64,000 nucleotides of DNA from contig NZ_JACMOO010000054.1 of assembly GCF_014377975.1 (NCBI RefSeq), positions 1-64,000 on the forward strand, given 5' to 3'. Origin of the DNA: Ferruginibacter sp. (GTDB lineage: Bacteria; Bacteroidota; Bacteroidia; Chitinophagales; Chitinophagaceae). The position numbers and the translations under genes are program-made. Numbering within the stretch: the first letter of the stretch is position 1; each line of letters starts with the position of its first letter. The notes below the pieces were generated by a model that made no database searches, was not told where the DNA came from, and was given only the letters and a program-made list of their open reading frames with translations. Of this stretch, positions 1 to 9,814 are shown one piece after another.

Positions 1-51
1 AAAGCAACTTACATCATTCATCACCTGAAAGAACTGGAAGGAATATTTTAG
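1..51 (+). CDS. C-terminal end of a CDS truncated by the window start (…KATYIIHHLKELEGIF*)
   Basis: Open frame from base 1 to TAG at 49-51; too short to identify. Confidence 0.35.
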   Translation, partial: KATYIIHHLKELEGIF

Positions 52-165
52 TAAATTTTGCAACTATACACCAGCATTTTATAAAGAAACTAGATACGCT
101 GATTGCGCAGCTATAAATGCTGAACATTATTATTATTTCAGCCAAGCCAGAACTATTAAATTTTA

Positions 166-828
166 TCAAGGTTGCAAAGTTGCAATAACGGTTACGCCAC
201 CTTGTACTGCCTGGTTAAGTTCTACATTAACCTTTGTGCCAACAGGTAACAACAAATCTACCCGGCTGCCAAATTTAATAAAACCAAACTCCTGTGTTTG
301 GCTTACCTTCTGACCAACCTGCAGGTAATTTACAATGCGTTTTGCCAAAGCTCCTGCAATTTGTTTTACCAAAATCTCCGTATTCCCTTTTCGTAAAACT
401 ACTGAATGGCGTTCATTATCTGTAGATGATTTAGGATGCCAGGCTACCAGGTATTTTCCTTTGTGGTACTGGTTATACACTACCGTACCACTAATGGGAT
501 TAAGGTTTACATGTACATTTGCCGGGCTCATAAAAATGGATATCTGCAAACGTTTATCTTTAAAATATTCCGGATCAATCGTTTCTTCTATTACCACCAC
601 TTTTCCATCTGCCGGTGCAATAATAGCATTTTCGCTGATGGTTAATGCACGTTTGGGAATACGAAAAAAAGAGATCAGGAACAGCAATAAAAATAAAGTG
701 GCAAAAAAAAGAATATATCCCAGCCAGGCATTGCTGGCACTGAAAAAATAAAAGTAAATGAAATTAATTGCGCCGAAAATTAAGGCACCGATGGCAATTG
801 ATTTGTATCCTTCCCTGTGAATCGTCAT
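166..828 (-). CDS. psd: Phosphatidylserine decarboxylase family protein
   Basis: ORF 220 aa; PADGKVV motif, FMSPANVHVNLNPISG, and C-terminal FGSRVDLLLP (G-S self-processing site). Confidence 0.9.
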   Translation of the reverse strand: MTIHREGYKSIAIGALIFGAINFIYFYFFSASNAWLGYILFFATLFLLLFLISFFRIPKRALTISENAIIAPADGKVVVIEETIDPEYFKDKRLQISIFMSPANVHVNLNPISGTVVYNQYHKGKYLVAWHPKSSTDNERHSVVLRKGNTEILVKQIAGALAKRIVNYLQVGQKVSQTQEFGFIKFGSRVDLLLPVGTKVNVELNQAVQGGVTVIATLQP

Positions 829-970
829 GCGTTAGATTTGAATGGCAAATGTACGTTGCAGAAATATAAAATTTTTAGTTTGCGGTACAAATGTTTCACA
901 CAAAGCCTGCAACTAAAACAAAGTACACAAAAAAATATTTCATCAATGATCTTTTTTCTTTGTTTTCTTA

Positions 971-1112
971 GAAGCTGTCTTAAAACGATTTTTAGAATAC
1001 CTCATAACTTAAAAAGTGTCTGGCGGTGACAAAGGCTACAGCGGTTAGCCGGGGTTGTTGTTCTCCACCAACCTCAAGATGACAAATAAAAATTCTATTT
1101 TTAGACAGCTTC
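971..1112. repeat. MITE-like dispersed repeat, copy 1 (termini GAAGCTGTCT … AGACAGCTTC)
   Basis: 10-bp perfect terminal inverted repeat; inner right part (AAGATGACAAATAAAAATTCTATTTTTAGACAGCTTC) resembles 38890-38928. Confidence 0.6.
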
Positions 1113-1152
1113 CTGGTATTCTTTACTTCTTTGTGAAAAAATAATTCATTGA

Positions 1153-1872
1153 TCAAATAAAAAATTTTACATACAACCAAACAAACGGAACGGCCACCAG
1201 CAAGGAATCGAACCTGTCTAAAAAGCCTCCATGGCCAGGCATTAAAGTCCCACTGTCTTTTACATCGGCCATGCGCTTTATTTTGCTTTCCAGTAAATCG
1301 CCGGCACTGCCGAAGATGGCGCAGATTGCGGCAATGGCGAAGTAGATTTGTTTTTGGGCAAAAGGATAAAAATATTTATCCGCAAGCAGTGGAAAAAAAA
1401 GTCCAATAACTATCACACACAATATCGCTCCACCGCCAGTTCCTTCCCATGTTTTTTTAGGTGAAATTTTTGAAAAAGGGGTTTTACCAATGAGCGAACC
1501 TACTATATAAGCCATGGTATCATTGATCCAGATAGAAAAAATAATAACACTTGGAATGAGTGGAGAATACCGGATAGTGTTTGTTATTTCATCCATCCTG
1601 TCATGCGTAGATATATCTCCCTCAAATCCTAAATTAATAAGCATCAAAACAGGCATAGTGATGTACACGAGTCCAAACAAACAATACATCAAATATTTCT
1701 CTCCATAAATTTTTTTCATCAGTTTTACAAACTCATACCAGCATCCAAAATGAATAATGGTAAACAGCATAATAAAGCTCCACTGGTTCCACAATAAACC
1801 AACCAGCATTACCGCTACAAAAACAATTGCCGTTAATGCACGGGTTTTTAATACTTCAACATTTATCGCCAT
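1153..1872 (-). CDS. cdsA: Phosphatidate cytidylyltransferase
   Basis: Multi-TM protein with C-terminal SAGDLLESKIKRMADVKDSGTLMPGHGGFLDRFDSL signature of the CTP transferase 1 family. Confidence 0.95.
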   Translation of the reverse strand: MAINVEVLKTRALTAIVFVAVMLVGLLWNQWSFIMLFTIIHFGCWYEFVKLMKKIYGEKYLMYCLFGLVYITMPVLMLINLGFEGDISTHDRMDEITNTIRYSPLIPSVIIFSIWINDTMAYIVGSLIGKTPFSKISPKKTWEGTGGGAILCVIVIGLFFPLLADKYFYPFAQKQIYFAIAAICAIFGSAGDLLESKIKRMADVKDSGTLMPGHGGFLDRFDSLLVAVPFVWLYVKFFI

Positions 1873-1877
1873 TAAAA

Positions 1878-2891
1878 TTAAGATTGATTTGTATTGCCCA
1901 TATTTTCTACATCGCTTAAAAAAGGATTATTGGTATCAATGTAACCAGGTATCAATACTTCTTCTCCCGGCCGGTCAATTTCATTTTTACTTATTTTTTC
2001 AAAATATTTAAATAGTCCATATACGGCTGCAATGCCTGCCAATCCTATCCACAACGGAAAATGATCATCAATTTTGGATGGATCTAATTTTTGCCCGGGT
2101 TTGGTTGAAAAGTATAAAACGGTAATGGCAAAAGCGTTATTAAAAAAATGACCAATGATATTTAACCAGATATTGCCTGTGCGGTAATACACCCAACCTA
2201 AAACAAAGCCCAGCGCAAAGCGGCTTAAAAACCCCAGATATGACCCATGCACCGCACTAAAAATAATAGAAGTAATAATGATCGCCAATATGGGCATTTT
2301 AAACCACCGGGATAACAGATTTTGCAGGCCACCTCTAAACATGGTTTCTTCAAAAACTGCCGGTAAAAAAGCAATCATAACTACCGAAATAAGGTAATCA
2401 ATAAAATTATCCATCCGGGCTATAACTGCTACCTGTTTGTTGTAGGCTTCCTCTGCTTCTTTAAATTGCTGCAGTGTTGCTTTTGACCAGGGCAGCATTT
2501 CTGTAAGTTCCTGCAATGAACCTACAATGGGCAGGCAGGCAAGCATTATTAATACCACCAAAATGGCTTGTTTGGCGTGTACCTTATGCGTAAAACCCAG
2601 GTGCAGCAAAGGCTTTCGATGGCACAACAAAGCATAAAAAAACGGAGGTAAAAAAAACAGGAATAAAGTACTTATAAACTGCGTCCATCTTAAAGCCGTA
2701 GCATTTGCAGGCACCATTATTTTATCCATCAAAGTGGCAGAAGATGCACCTGTAAAATCTTTCAGGTTTAATTTTCCTAACAGGGGAAGCAAACTTAATA
2801 ATCCTCCAAAAATAAGACCGGCACCACAAAAGGCGGTTAAAATACCCAATTGTGCCCAGTAATTATAACGTTTGGTTGCAAAATGCGCCAT
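1878..2891 (-). CDS. CPBP family intramembrane metalloprotease
   Basis: EETMFRGGLQN, SAVHGSYLGF and NIIGHFFNN motifs of the CPBP/Abi family. Confidence 0.88.
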   Translation of the reverse strand: MAHFATKRYNYWAQLGILTAFCGAGLIFGGLLSLLPLLGKLNLKDFTGASSATLMDKIMVPANATALRWTQFISTLFLFFLPPFFYALLCHRKPLLHLGFTHKVHAKQAILVVLIMLACLPIVGSLQELTEMLPWSKATLQQFKEAEEAYNKQVAVIARMDNFIDYLISVVMIAFLPAVFEETMFRGGLQNLLSRWFKMPILAIIITSIIFSAVHGSYLGFLSRFALGFVLGWVYYRTGNIWLNIIGHFFNNAFAITVLYFSTKPGQKLDPSKIDDHFPLWIGLAGIAAVYGLFKYFEKISKNEIDRPGEEVLIPGYIDTNNPFLSDVENMGNTNQS

Positions 2892-2929
2892 AGTGATTGC
2901 TTATAAGTGCGTAAATTTACACACTAAAA

Positions 2930-3010
2930 AGTTTACAGTTTACAGTTTGTTGTTTACTGAAACCGGGATATTGATCCGGTTTATAACTTCAAACAATCAA
3001 CTGTCAACTA
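2930..3010. repeat. Heptamer-repeat inverted element (AGTTTAC-type arm, CCGG hairpin core, TCAACTG-type arm)
   Basis: AGTTTAC AGTTTAC AGTTTGT TGTTTAC at 2930-2957; AAACCGG/CCGGTTT at 2960-2966/2976-2982; TCAACTG TCAACTA at 2997-3010. Confidence 0.6.
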
Positions 3011-3022
3011 TAAAAAATTCTT

Positions 3023-4060
3023 ATGCCTTCCATTGGTAACATACAACTTCCTGAATTCCCTTTATTACTGGCTCCCATGGAGGATGTAAGCGATCCGCCC
3101 TTTAGAGCCGTTTGTAAAGACAAAGGAGCCGATCTGATGTACACAGAATTTATATCATCGGAGGGTTTGATCAGGGATGCAATTAAAAGCCGTCAGAAAT
3201 TAGACATCTTTGATTACGAAAAACCGGTCGGTATACAAATTTTTGGTGGCGATGAAGAAAGCCTTGCACTGGCTGCAAAAATTGTGGAGGTAACCAACCC
3301 GGATTTGCTGGACATTAATTTTGGCTGCCCGGTAAAAAAAGTGGCGATGAAAGGTGCAGGTGCCGGAGTTTTAAAAGACATCGACCTGATGGTACGTTTA
3401 ACCGCCGCCGTTGTAAAATCAACCTCGCTGCCGGTTACTGTTAAAACAAGGTTGGGCTGGGATGACGAACACAGGAACATTGAAGAAGTTGCCGAACGCC
3501 TGCAAGATGTAGGCATTAAAGCGCTTGCCATACACGGCCGTACCCGTTCGCAAATGTACAAAGGTCATGCAGATTGGGAACTGATAGGCAAGGTGAAAAA
3601 TAATCCCCGCATTACCATTCCTATTTTTGGCAATGGTGATATTGACAGCCCCCAAAAAGCTTTGGAGTATAAAGATAAATATGGCATAGATGGTATCATG
3701 ATTGGTCGTGCCGCCATTGGCTACCCCTGGATATTTGAAGAAATAAAACACTTCCTTAAAACGGGAGAACACCTACCCTCACCCACCATTGAAGACAGGG
3801 TGGAAGTATGCAAAAAACATTTACACAAATCGTTTGAATGGAAGGGGCCTGTTGTGGGAATTTTTGAAATGCGCCGTCACTATGCCAATTATTTAAAGGG
3901 TCTTCCCGGTATTAAGGAATACAGGTACCAGTTGGTAACTTTAAAAACTGTTGAAGAAATTGATGCAGTGCTGGATGAAATTGTAATTAAATATGCAGGC
4001 TACCAGTTTGAAAAAACACCGATTGAATTAATCAATTATCATGAAAAATGTCCGGTATAA
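3023..4060 (+). CDS. dusB: tRNA-dihydrouridine synthase (DusB type)
   Basis: LAPMEDVSDPPFR, DINFGCPVKKV, GNGDI, GIMIGRAAIGYPWIF motifs. Confidence 0.93.
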   Translation: MPSIGNIQLPEFPLLLAPMEDVSDPPFRAVCKDKGADLMYTEFISSEGLIRDAIKSRQKLDIFDYEKPVGIQIFGGDEESLALAAKIVEVTNPDLLDINFGCPVKKVAMKGAGAGVLKDIDLMVRLTAAVVKSTSLPVTVKTRLGWDDEHRNIEEVAERLQDVGIKALAIHGRTRSQMYKGHADWELIGKVKNNPRITIPIFGNGDIDSPQKALEYKDKYGIDGIMIGRAAIGYPWIFEEIKHFLKTGEHLPSPTIEDRVEVCKKHLHKSFEWKGPVVGIFEMRRHYANYLKGLPGIKEYRYQLVTLKTVEEIDAVLDEIVIKYAGYQFEKTPIELINYHEKCPV

Positions 4061-4141
4061 CTAACTCCCGGTTTCATTTTTTGTTTGTTTCGTGCCCGGC
4101 GCTTACAGCATTTATATTATTTTATTTTTTATTATACGGTA

Positions 4142-4660
4142 TTATTTAAGTTGATCAAGGTAAGACTGAATGCCGCTTGTATACTGATGTGCTTTTTTTT
4201 CAGCAGTAAAATTGGCTCCTAAAGTAATGGCCGCCTCAATAACAAGCGCCATACCAAGGCCTGCCCAAAAAGCTTTATCAGCATTGTTACGAAAATAAAA
4301 AAACAATCCAAGGCCGGCAAGCAGTAAAACAATTTCTATGTACCGGTAAACAATATAGCTTGAATTTACTTTTTCCATCCGCGGAATTTCTTTGGCTTTT
4401 AATTCTCCGGGATTCATATCGTAAGCATACACATTCCGTTTTCGATCTGCATCGCATTTTTTATTAACGTTGCACCCAACCACCAAATGTATCAACCCCA
4501 TTAATAAAAAAGGAATAGCAAAGCCTTTGTACCAGTTTGTTTTAAGATAAAAGAAAAATAGTAAAGCCAGTGTAATAGCGGCTATACCAAAAACGATTAA
4601 CAGCAGGCTTTCGTTTTTTTCGGCGTTAAAATACTTTTCAATATCGGCTTTTGTAAACAC
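4142..4660 (-). CDS. Hypothetical membrane protein
   Basis: 172-aa ORF with several hydrophobic segments; no recognised family. Confidence 0.7.
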   Translation of the reverse strand: MFTKADIEKYFNAEKNESLLLIVFGIAAITLALLFFFYLKTNWYKGFAIPFLLMGLIHLVVGCNVNKKCDADRKRNVYAYDMNPGELKAKEIPRMEKVNSSYIVYRYIEIVLLLAGLGLFFYFRNNADKAFWAGLGMALVIEAAITLGANFTAEKKAHQYTSGIQSYLDQLK

Positions 4661-4700
4661 GCTTTTTCTTTATTGAGGTAAGATAAAAAATAAAGATCAT

Positions 4701-5282
4701 TTAACCAATGGCAGCCAAAACTTCATTGCTAAGCGGGGATACAGATGGGTCAAAATAATGTGTCAGCACTCCTTGTTCATCCAGTAAATATTTTGAAAAA
4801 TTCCAAACAGGTGCCTTGTTATTCCAGCCATTTTTATGTGCATCGCTTAGCCAGTTAAACACCTGGTTTTGTCCTGTCCCTTTTTTAACCTGGCTTTTTT
4901 TCATTAAAAGAAAGGTTACTCCATAATTTATTTTGCAAAATGATGCAATATCCTCATTAGTACCTTTTTCCTGTTGCTTAAAATCATTGGCCGGAAAACC
5001 CAGTACAACCAGTTTACCTTCGTATTGACGGTATAATTTTTCAAGGTCTTCGTACTGCCCGGTGTAGCCACAATCAGATGCTGTATTCACCAATAATATT
5101 TTTTTTCCTTTTAAATCTTTTAGCAAAAGCAATTGGTTATTTATCTTCATTGCTTTTAAAGTATAGATAGAAACCAGGGGCATTTTGTGTTGTATATTTG
5201 TTTTTATCCGGTCGCTTTTAAGCCCACTCAATTTCATTAAAAATGGGTAAATGCTCTTTAATAATTTTTGTTTTATGGTCAT
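4701..5282 (-). CDS. Glutathione peroxidase family protein
   Basis: LVNTASDCGYTGQYEDLEKLY, GFPANDFKQQEKGTNEDI and WNFSKYLLD motifs. Confidence 0.93.
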   Translation of the reverse strand: MTIKQKLLKSIYPFLMKLSGLKSDRIKTNIQHKMPLVSIYTLKAMKINNQLLLLKDLKGKKILLVNTASDCGYTGQYEDLEKLYRQYEGKLVVLGFPANDFKQQEKGTNEDIASFCKINYGVTFLLMKKSQVKKGTGQNQVFNWLSDAHKNGWNNKAPVWNFSKYLLDEQGVLTHYFDPSVSPLSNEVLAAIG

Positions 5283-5309
5283 AGATCTTAACTTCTTTTT
5301 AAAAGATTT

Positions 5310-6683
5310 TTATTTCATCAGCCATTTAAATATTTTCAGTTTGCCTTTATAACTCGGGTATTTCATGTTTGGGTCAAACCAGGTGGGGGTTTTTAAAATG
5401 CCTTTTTTATGGCTGAAAGTATCAAAGGAAAATTTACCATGATAGCTGCCCGTACCACTAAATCCCCGGCCACCAAAAGGCAGTTGATGGTTGGTTAAAT
5501 GTAAAGCCGCGTTGTTTATACAACCACCCCCGAATGCAACGGCATTGATCCATTCTTTTTCCTTTTGCTTACTGCCTGTGAACACATAAAATGCAAGCGG
5601 GTTGGGGTTTCTGGCAATAATAGCTACCGCTTCCTGCGTTGTTGTAAATGTAAGAACTGGTAATACCGGACCAAATATTTCCTCTTTCATTATAGGTGAA
5701 TCCATGGATATATTGTCCATTAAAACCGGTTCAATGTATAAGGTTGCTTTATCCGTTTTTCCACCGGCTAAAATGTTTCCCTGGGGGAAGTATGCAACTA
5801 TTCGGTCAAACTGTTTTTCGTTGATGATGCGGCCGTAATCATAACTCTGCCTGGCATCGTTACCCATAAATTGCAGTAAAGCTTTTTTTATTGCATCAAC
5901 CAACGCCTCTTTTTGAGATGCATGCACCAGTACATAATCCGGGGTAACGCACATTTGCCCCGCATTGGAAAATTTAGCCATGGCAATGCGTTTAGCAGCC
6001 ACCGTTATATTAGCATCGGCTTCTACAACACAGGGGCTTTTACCACCCAGTTCCAGCGTTACCGGCACTAAGTTTTTGGCGGCCATCTGATAAATAATTT
6101 TACCAACCGCAGTACTACCCGTATAAAAAACGTGGTCAAATACAAAGTCGTTCATCATCTCCGGAATGAGGGTGGCTCCATCGCCTTCCGTAAATAAAAC
6201 ATATTGCTCCTCAAAAGTCTCAGCTATAATTTTCTTCATAATTGAAGCTGTTGCCGGGGCAAATTCAGAGGCTTTTAACACAACACAATTGCCTGCTGCA
6301 ATGGCGCCTGCAAGGGGCGTAAACAGCAGTTGCAGGGGATAGTTCCATGGGCCAATAATGAGTACTGTTCCCAAAGGTTCTTTCACAATATAGCTTCTGG
6401 AAGGAATGTTGAGTAAATTGGTAGATACAGATTCAGGCTTCATCCACCGTTTTAAATGATTCAGCGTGTAAGAAATTTCTGATAATAAAAAACCTGTTTC
6501 AGTAACCCAGGCTTCTTCGGGGCTTTTTTTAAGGTCTTTATACAGCGCTTCCTGTATAGCAAATTGATATTTTATTACTGCTTGTTTTAAACGGGTCAGT
6601 TGCTCCTTTCTGAATGCATGCGATTTTGTTACGCCCGTTTCAAAATATGTACGCATTTTTAAAAGATCATTTATAACTGCCAT
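5310..6683 (-). CDS. Aldehyde dehydrogenase family protein
   Basis: PWNYPLQL, TLELGGKSPCVV, FSNAGQMCVTPDYVL motifs; 457 aa. Confidence 0.95.
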   Translation of the reverse strand: MAVINDLLKMRTYFETGVTKSHAFRKEQLTRLKQAVIKYQFAIQEALYKDLKKSPEEAWVTETGFLLSEISYTLNHLKRWMKPESVSTNLLNIPSRSYIVKEPLGTVLIIGPWNYPLQLLFTPLAGAIAAGNCVVLKASEFAPATASIMKKIIAETFEEQYVLFTEGDGATLIPEMMNDFVFDHVFYTGSTAVGKIIYQMAAKNLVPVTLELGGKSPCVVEADANITVAAKRIAMAKFSNAGQMCVTPDYVLVHASQKEALVDAIKKALLQFMGNDARQSYDYGRIINEKQFDRIVAYFPQGNILAGGKTDKATLYIEPVLMDNISMDSPIMKEEIFGPVLPVLTFTTTQEAVAIIARNPNPLAFYVFTGSKQKEKEWINAVAFGGGCINNAALHLTNHQLPFGGRGFSGTGSYHGKFSFDTFSHKKGILKTPTWFDPNMKYPSYKGKLKIFKWLMK

Positions 6684-6720
6684 AATTATAATTTTGCAGC
6701 AAGGTAATTAAACCATTGGT

Positions 6721-7158
6721 ATGACGGATGAACTGTATATGCAACAGGCTTTAAAGGAAGCGCAAAGGGCTTTTGATGAAGGGGAAGTACCCGTAGGAGC
6801 CCTCATTGTTATGAATGAACGCATCATTGCGAGGGGATATAACCAAGTAGAAAAATTAACCGACCCCACAGCCCATGCAGAGATCATCGCACTAACGGCC
6901 GCATTCAATTTTTTGGGAAGTAAATATTTGCCTGAAGCTACTTTGTATGTTACTATTCAGCCCTGTCTGATGTGCAGCGGCGCCTTATACTGGAGCAAAA
7001 TTGGGCGGGTGGTGTATGGCGCTGAAGATGAAAAAAATGGGTACAAGAGAGTGGCGCAACATATTTCACCATTTCATCCTAAAACAGTTATTACCGGGGG
7101 CATTTTACAAAAGGAATGCGCACAATTGATAAAAGATTTTTTTAAAGCAAGGCGGTAG
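6721..7158 (+). CDS. tadA: tRNA-specific adenosine deaminase / nucleoside deaminase
   Basis: HAEI and PCLMCSGAL zinc motifs, EVPVGALIV. Confidence 0.92.
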   Translation: MTDELYMQQALKEAQRAFDEGEVPVGALIVMNERIIARGYNQVEKLTDPTAHAEIIALTAAFNFLGSKYLPEATLYVTIQPCLMCSGALYWSKIGRVVYGAEDEKNGYKRVAQHISPFHPKTVITGGILQKECAQLIKDFFKARR

Positions 7159-7196
7159 CGTTAACGCATACAATACCATTTACAACACATGACCGC

Positions 7197-7583
7197 TTAA
7201 AGAATAACCAGTTTTTTTTTTACTACTGTAGTTTTTTTGGTAATTGAAATAAAATAAATACCGGGAGCTAATAATAAAAACATCGCAATTTCTTCCTGGC
7301 CATTTGTTAGCAAACGGTTATCCTGCCTCCATAATTTTCCTTTAGTGTCTGTAATTTTTACCTGTGCAATTCCAGGTGTAAAACCTGCTACCTGAAGGGA
7401 TATTTTATTTTTTGCAGGATTAGGATAAATTTTTAGAGACGCCTGCGACTCTTCTACGGCTTTTTTTTCGGCAATATTATTTTGAATGATTATTTTTTGA
7501 GAACTGTCAGTGGATGAAAGAGGCTGCGCAAAAGTGCTGATGGTTAAAAGGCAGCAGCCAGCAAGTAAACAAGACTTAAACAT
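7197..7583 (-). CDS. Small secreted protein with a T9SS type A C-terminal sorting domain
   Basis: Start re-set to ATG at 7583 (MFKSCLLAGCCLLTISTFAQ signal peptide); SLKIYPNPAKNKISLQVAG … GIYFISITKKTTVVKKKLVIL sorting domain. Confidence 0.8.
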   Translation of the reverse strand: MFKSCLLAGCCLLTISTFAQPLSSTDSSQKIIIQNNIAEKKAVEESQASLKIYPNPAKNKISLQVAGFTPGIAQVKITDTKGKLWRQDNRLLTNGQEEIAMFLLLAPGIYFISITKKTTVVKKKLVIL

Positions 7584-7679
7584 AGAATTTAATTTATGGC
7601 CCGTAAAACTACCGCTTATCGTAACGTATAAGATGTCAATATTTCCTAAAGTTTTCTTAAAAAATGAAACGGCATTGTA

Positions 7680-7711
7680 TTTGTAATTTCCGAACAAGCA
7701 CTTTAAATTTG
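7680..7711 (+). promoter_or_regulatory. Bacteroidota-type promoter for the SOD gene (TTTG-N20-TAAATTTG)
   Basis: TTTG at 7680-7683, 20-nt spacer, TAAATTTG at 7704-7711; matches the -33 TTTG / -7 TAnnTTTG consensus. Confidence 0.6.
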
Positions 7712-7784
7712 TAAATAATAACAGGTTATACTGCACGCTTTATAAATATTCACATTTTAAATCAATCAATAAAATAAACACACT

Positions 7785-8393
7785 ATGGCATTTACACTAC
7801 CGGCATTACCATATGCATTCGATGCATTGGAGCCACATATTGACACATTAACCATGCAAATACATCATGGTAAACATCACCAGGCTTATGTTGATAATCT
7901 TAACAAAGCGGTTGCAGGCACACCGAATGAAGGAAAAACTATTGAAGAACTGGTAGCAGTTGCCGGCACGCTGTCATCGGCCATACGCAACAATGGAGGT
8001 GGCCATTGGAACCACAGTTTCTTTTGGGAAAGTATGGCTCCTAGTGCGGGCGGAACTCCTTCTGGTGAATTGGCTGATGCCATCACCGCAGCATTTGGTT
8101 CTTTTGATGCATTCAAAGAAAAATTTGCCGCGGCAGGCCTTGGCCGTTTTGGAAGTGGCTGGGCTTGGTTGATTGTTAAAGATGGTAAATTGGAAATATC
8201 TTCTACCCCAAACCAGGATAATCCTTTAATGGACGTAGCAGAAGTAAAAGGAAAGCCGGTATTAGGTGTTGATGTTTGGGAACACGCCTACTATTTAAAA
8301 TACCAAAACAAACGTGCTGATTATTTAACGGCGTTTTATAACGTAGTTAACTGGAATAAAGCAGCGGAGCATTTTGATGCTTCCTCAAAGTAA
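7785..8393 (+). CDS. Superoxide dismutase (Fe/Mn family)
   Basis: [49 protein letters not shown] metal-binding motifs. Confidence 0.97.
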   Translation: MAFTLPALPYAFDALEPHIDTLTMQIHHGKHHQAYVDNLNKAVAGTPNEGKTIEELVAVAGTLSSAIRNNGGGHWNHSFFWESMAPSAGGTPSGELADAITAAFGSFDAFKEKFAAAGLGRFGSGWAWLIVKDGKLEISSTPNQDNPLMDVAEVKGKPVLGVDVWEHAYYLKYQNKRADYLTAFYNVVNWNKAAEHFDASSK

Positions 8394-8414
8394 TTCCTTT
8401 CATATTTTTTATCG

Positions 8415-8443
8415 GCTGCAATATAATTATTGCAGCTTTTTTT
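8415..8443 (+). terminator. Intrinsic terminator downstream of the SOD gene
   Basis: GCTGCAATA-TAAT-TATTGCAGC followed by a T7 run. Confidence 0.75.
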
Positions 8444-8581
8444 ATGTGGGTAATTGTTTCACTTAAAGAGAAAATACTTCTACGATATTCTCTCTTTATG
8501 ATAAATCTTAATTGCGTTTTTACTGGCAGCATTGTTGGTGTTTGTTGAAAAATATTATTATCTAATCTAAATTTTATTATT

Positions 8582-9490
8582 ATGCCATTTGTAAAATCGG
8601 TTCAAAATAATATGGACCCCGTTAGTATTTATTATGAAGACTGTGGAAAAGGAAAACCAGTAGTATTTATTCACGGCTGGCCATTAAGTGGTGCCATGTG
8701 GGAATACCAGGTAACACAATTAACGCAGCAAGGCATGCGATGTATTACGTACGACAGAAGAGGCTTTGGCAAATCGGACTGGCCTTTTGACGGATATGAT
8801 TACAATACACTTGCCGGCGACTTAAAATCATTATTGGATAAACTGGATTTAACGGATGTGGCTCTTGTTGGATTTTCTATGGGCGGTGGTGAGATTGCAA
8901 AATATTTTTCATTGTATGGAGGTGCAAGGGTTTCAAAAGTTGTGTTAATAAGTGCCGTTGTGCCTTTCATGCTTAAAACCGCTGATAATCCTAATGGTGT
9001 GCCTCAGGAAGAATTTGATAAAATGGCCAAGGGTATGATGGAAGACAGACCTGCATTTATGAAAAATTTTAATAAAGATTTTTTCGGGGTATCATTGAGT
9101 AACCATGCTGTTAGTGATGCTTTTTTGGCCAACAGTTTAACCAAAACAATGGAAGCTTCACCTGTTGCAACGCTTCAATGTGCTCAATCATTTTCTGCTA
9201 CTGATTTCAGAAAGGATATTGTAAAAATTAATGTACCCACCTTGATTATTCACGGTGATAGTGATAAAACGGTACCTATTAAAGTTGCAGGCGAAGAGAG
9301 TGCAAGGCTAATAAATGGAGCTTCTTTTATTGTGTATGAAGGAGAACCTCATGGATTATTTTACACAGCCAAAGAAAGACTAAACAAAGATCTTCATGAT
9401 TTCATTTTAAATTCTTCCGGCCCCACCGATGGTAAATTTAATGGAAAGGAAAATGCGGGAAAAAGTAATGAAAATTATGTAAATGCTTAA
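8582..9490 (+). CDS. Alpha/beta hydrolase (non-heme chloroperoxidase-like)
   Basis: FIHGWPLSGAMWEYQ, YDRRGFGKSDWP, GFSMGGGEIAKY nucleophile elbow, EPHGLF. Confidence 0.9.
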   Translation: MPFVKSVQNNMDPVSIYYEDCGKGKPVVFIHGWPLSGAMWEYQVTQLTQQGMRCITYDRRGFGKSDWPFDGYDYNTLAGDLKSLLDKLDLTDVALVGFSMGGGEIAKYFSLYGGARVSKVVLISAVVPFMLKTADNPNGVPQEEFDKMAKGMMEDRPAFMKNFNKDFFGVSLSNHAVSDAFLANSLTKTMEASPVATLQCAQSFSATDFRKDIVKINVPTLIIHGDSDKTVPIKVAGEESARLINGASFIVYEGEPHGLFYTAKERLNKDLHDFILNSSGPTDGKFNGKENAGKSNENYVNA

Positions 9491-9577
9491 TACGCAATAA
9501 CGGTCTGTAACTAAAACACAGCGTTATTTTGTTGCCATTTTGTATAAAACAATACCTGTTTTTACAAAATGGCTTTT

Positions 9578-9814
9578 TTAAGGTATAGGGTCATGCCCAT
9601 TGCCACCCCATGGGTTGCAACGTACAATTCTTTTGGCGGTAAGCCACAACCCTTTAAATGGACCATATTTTTTAAGGGCTTCTATGCCGTATTGCGAGCA
9701 GGTAGGTGTAAACCTGCACCTGCTTCCAAACCATGGGGATATTATTAACTGGTACAACCGTATCAGCAGTATAAAAGGGGCGCTAATTATTTGCTGTATT
9801 TTCTTCATGCACAA
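9578..9814 (-). CDS. yidD: Membrane protein insertion efficiency factor YidD
   Basis: [35 protein letters not shown]…[14 protein letters not shown]. Confidence 0.95.
   Translation of the reverse strand: MCMKKIQQIISAPFILLIRLYQLIISPWFGSRCRFTPTCSQYGIEALKKYGPFKGLWLTAKRIVRCNPWGGNGHDPIP

Noticed and set aside
335-751. 138-aa plus-strand ORF opposite psd
   Set aside because: Antisense shadow of a clearly conserved psd gene; composition not protein-like.
992-1180. 62-aa minus-strand ORF (…KNRIFICHLEVGGEQQPRLT…)
   Set aside because: Lies mostly in the MITE-like repeat; similar peptide text in copy 2 reflects repeat DNA, not a gene.
1195-1220. AAGGAATCGAACCTGTCT resembling a tRNA T-arm complement
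   Set aside because: Encodes the conserved FLDRFDSL segment of CdsA; no tRNA cloverleaf around it.
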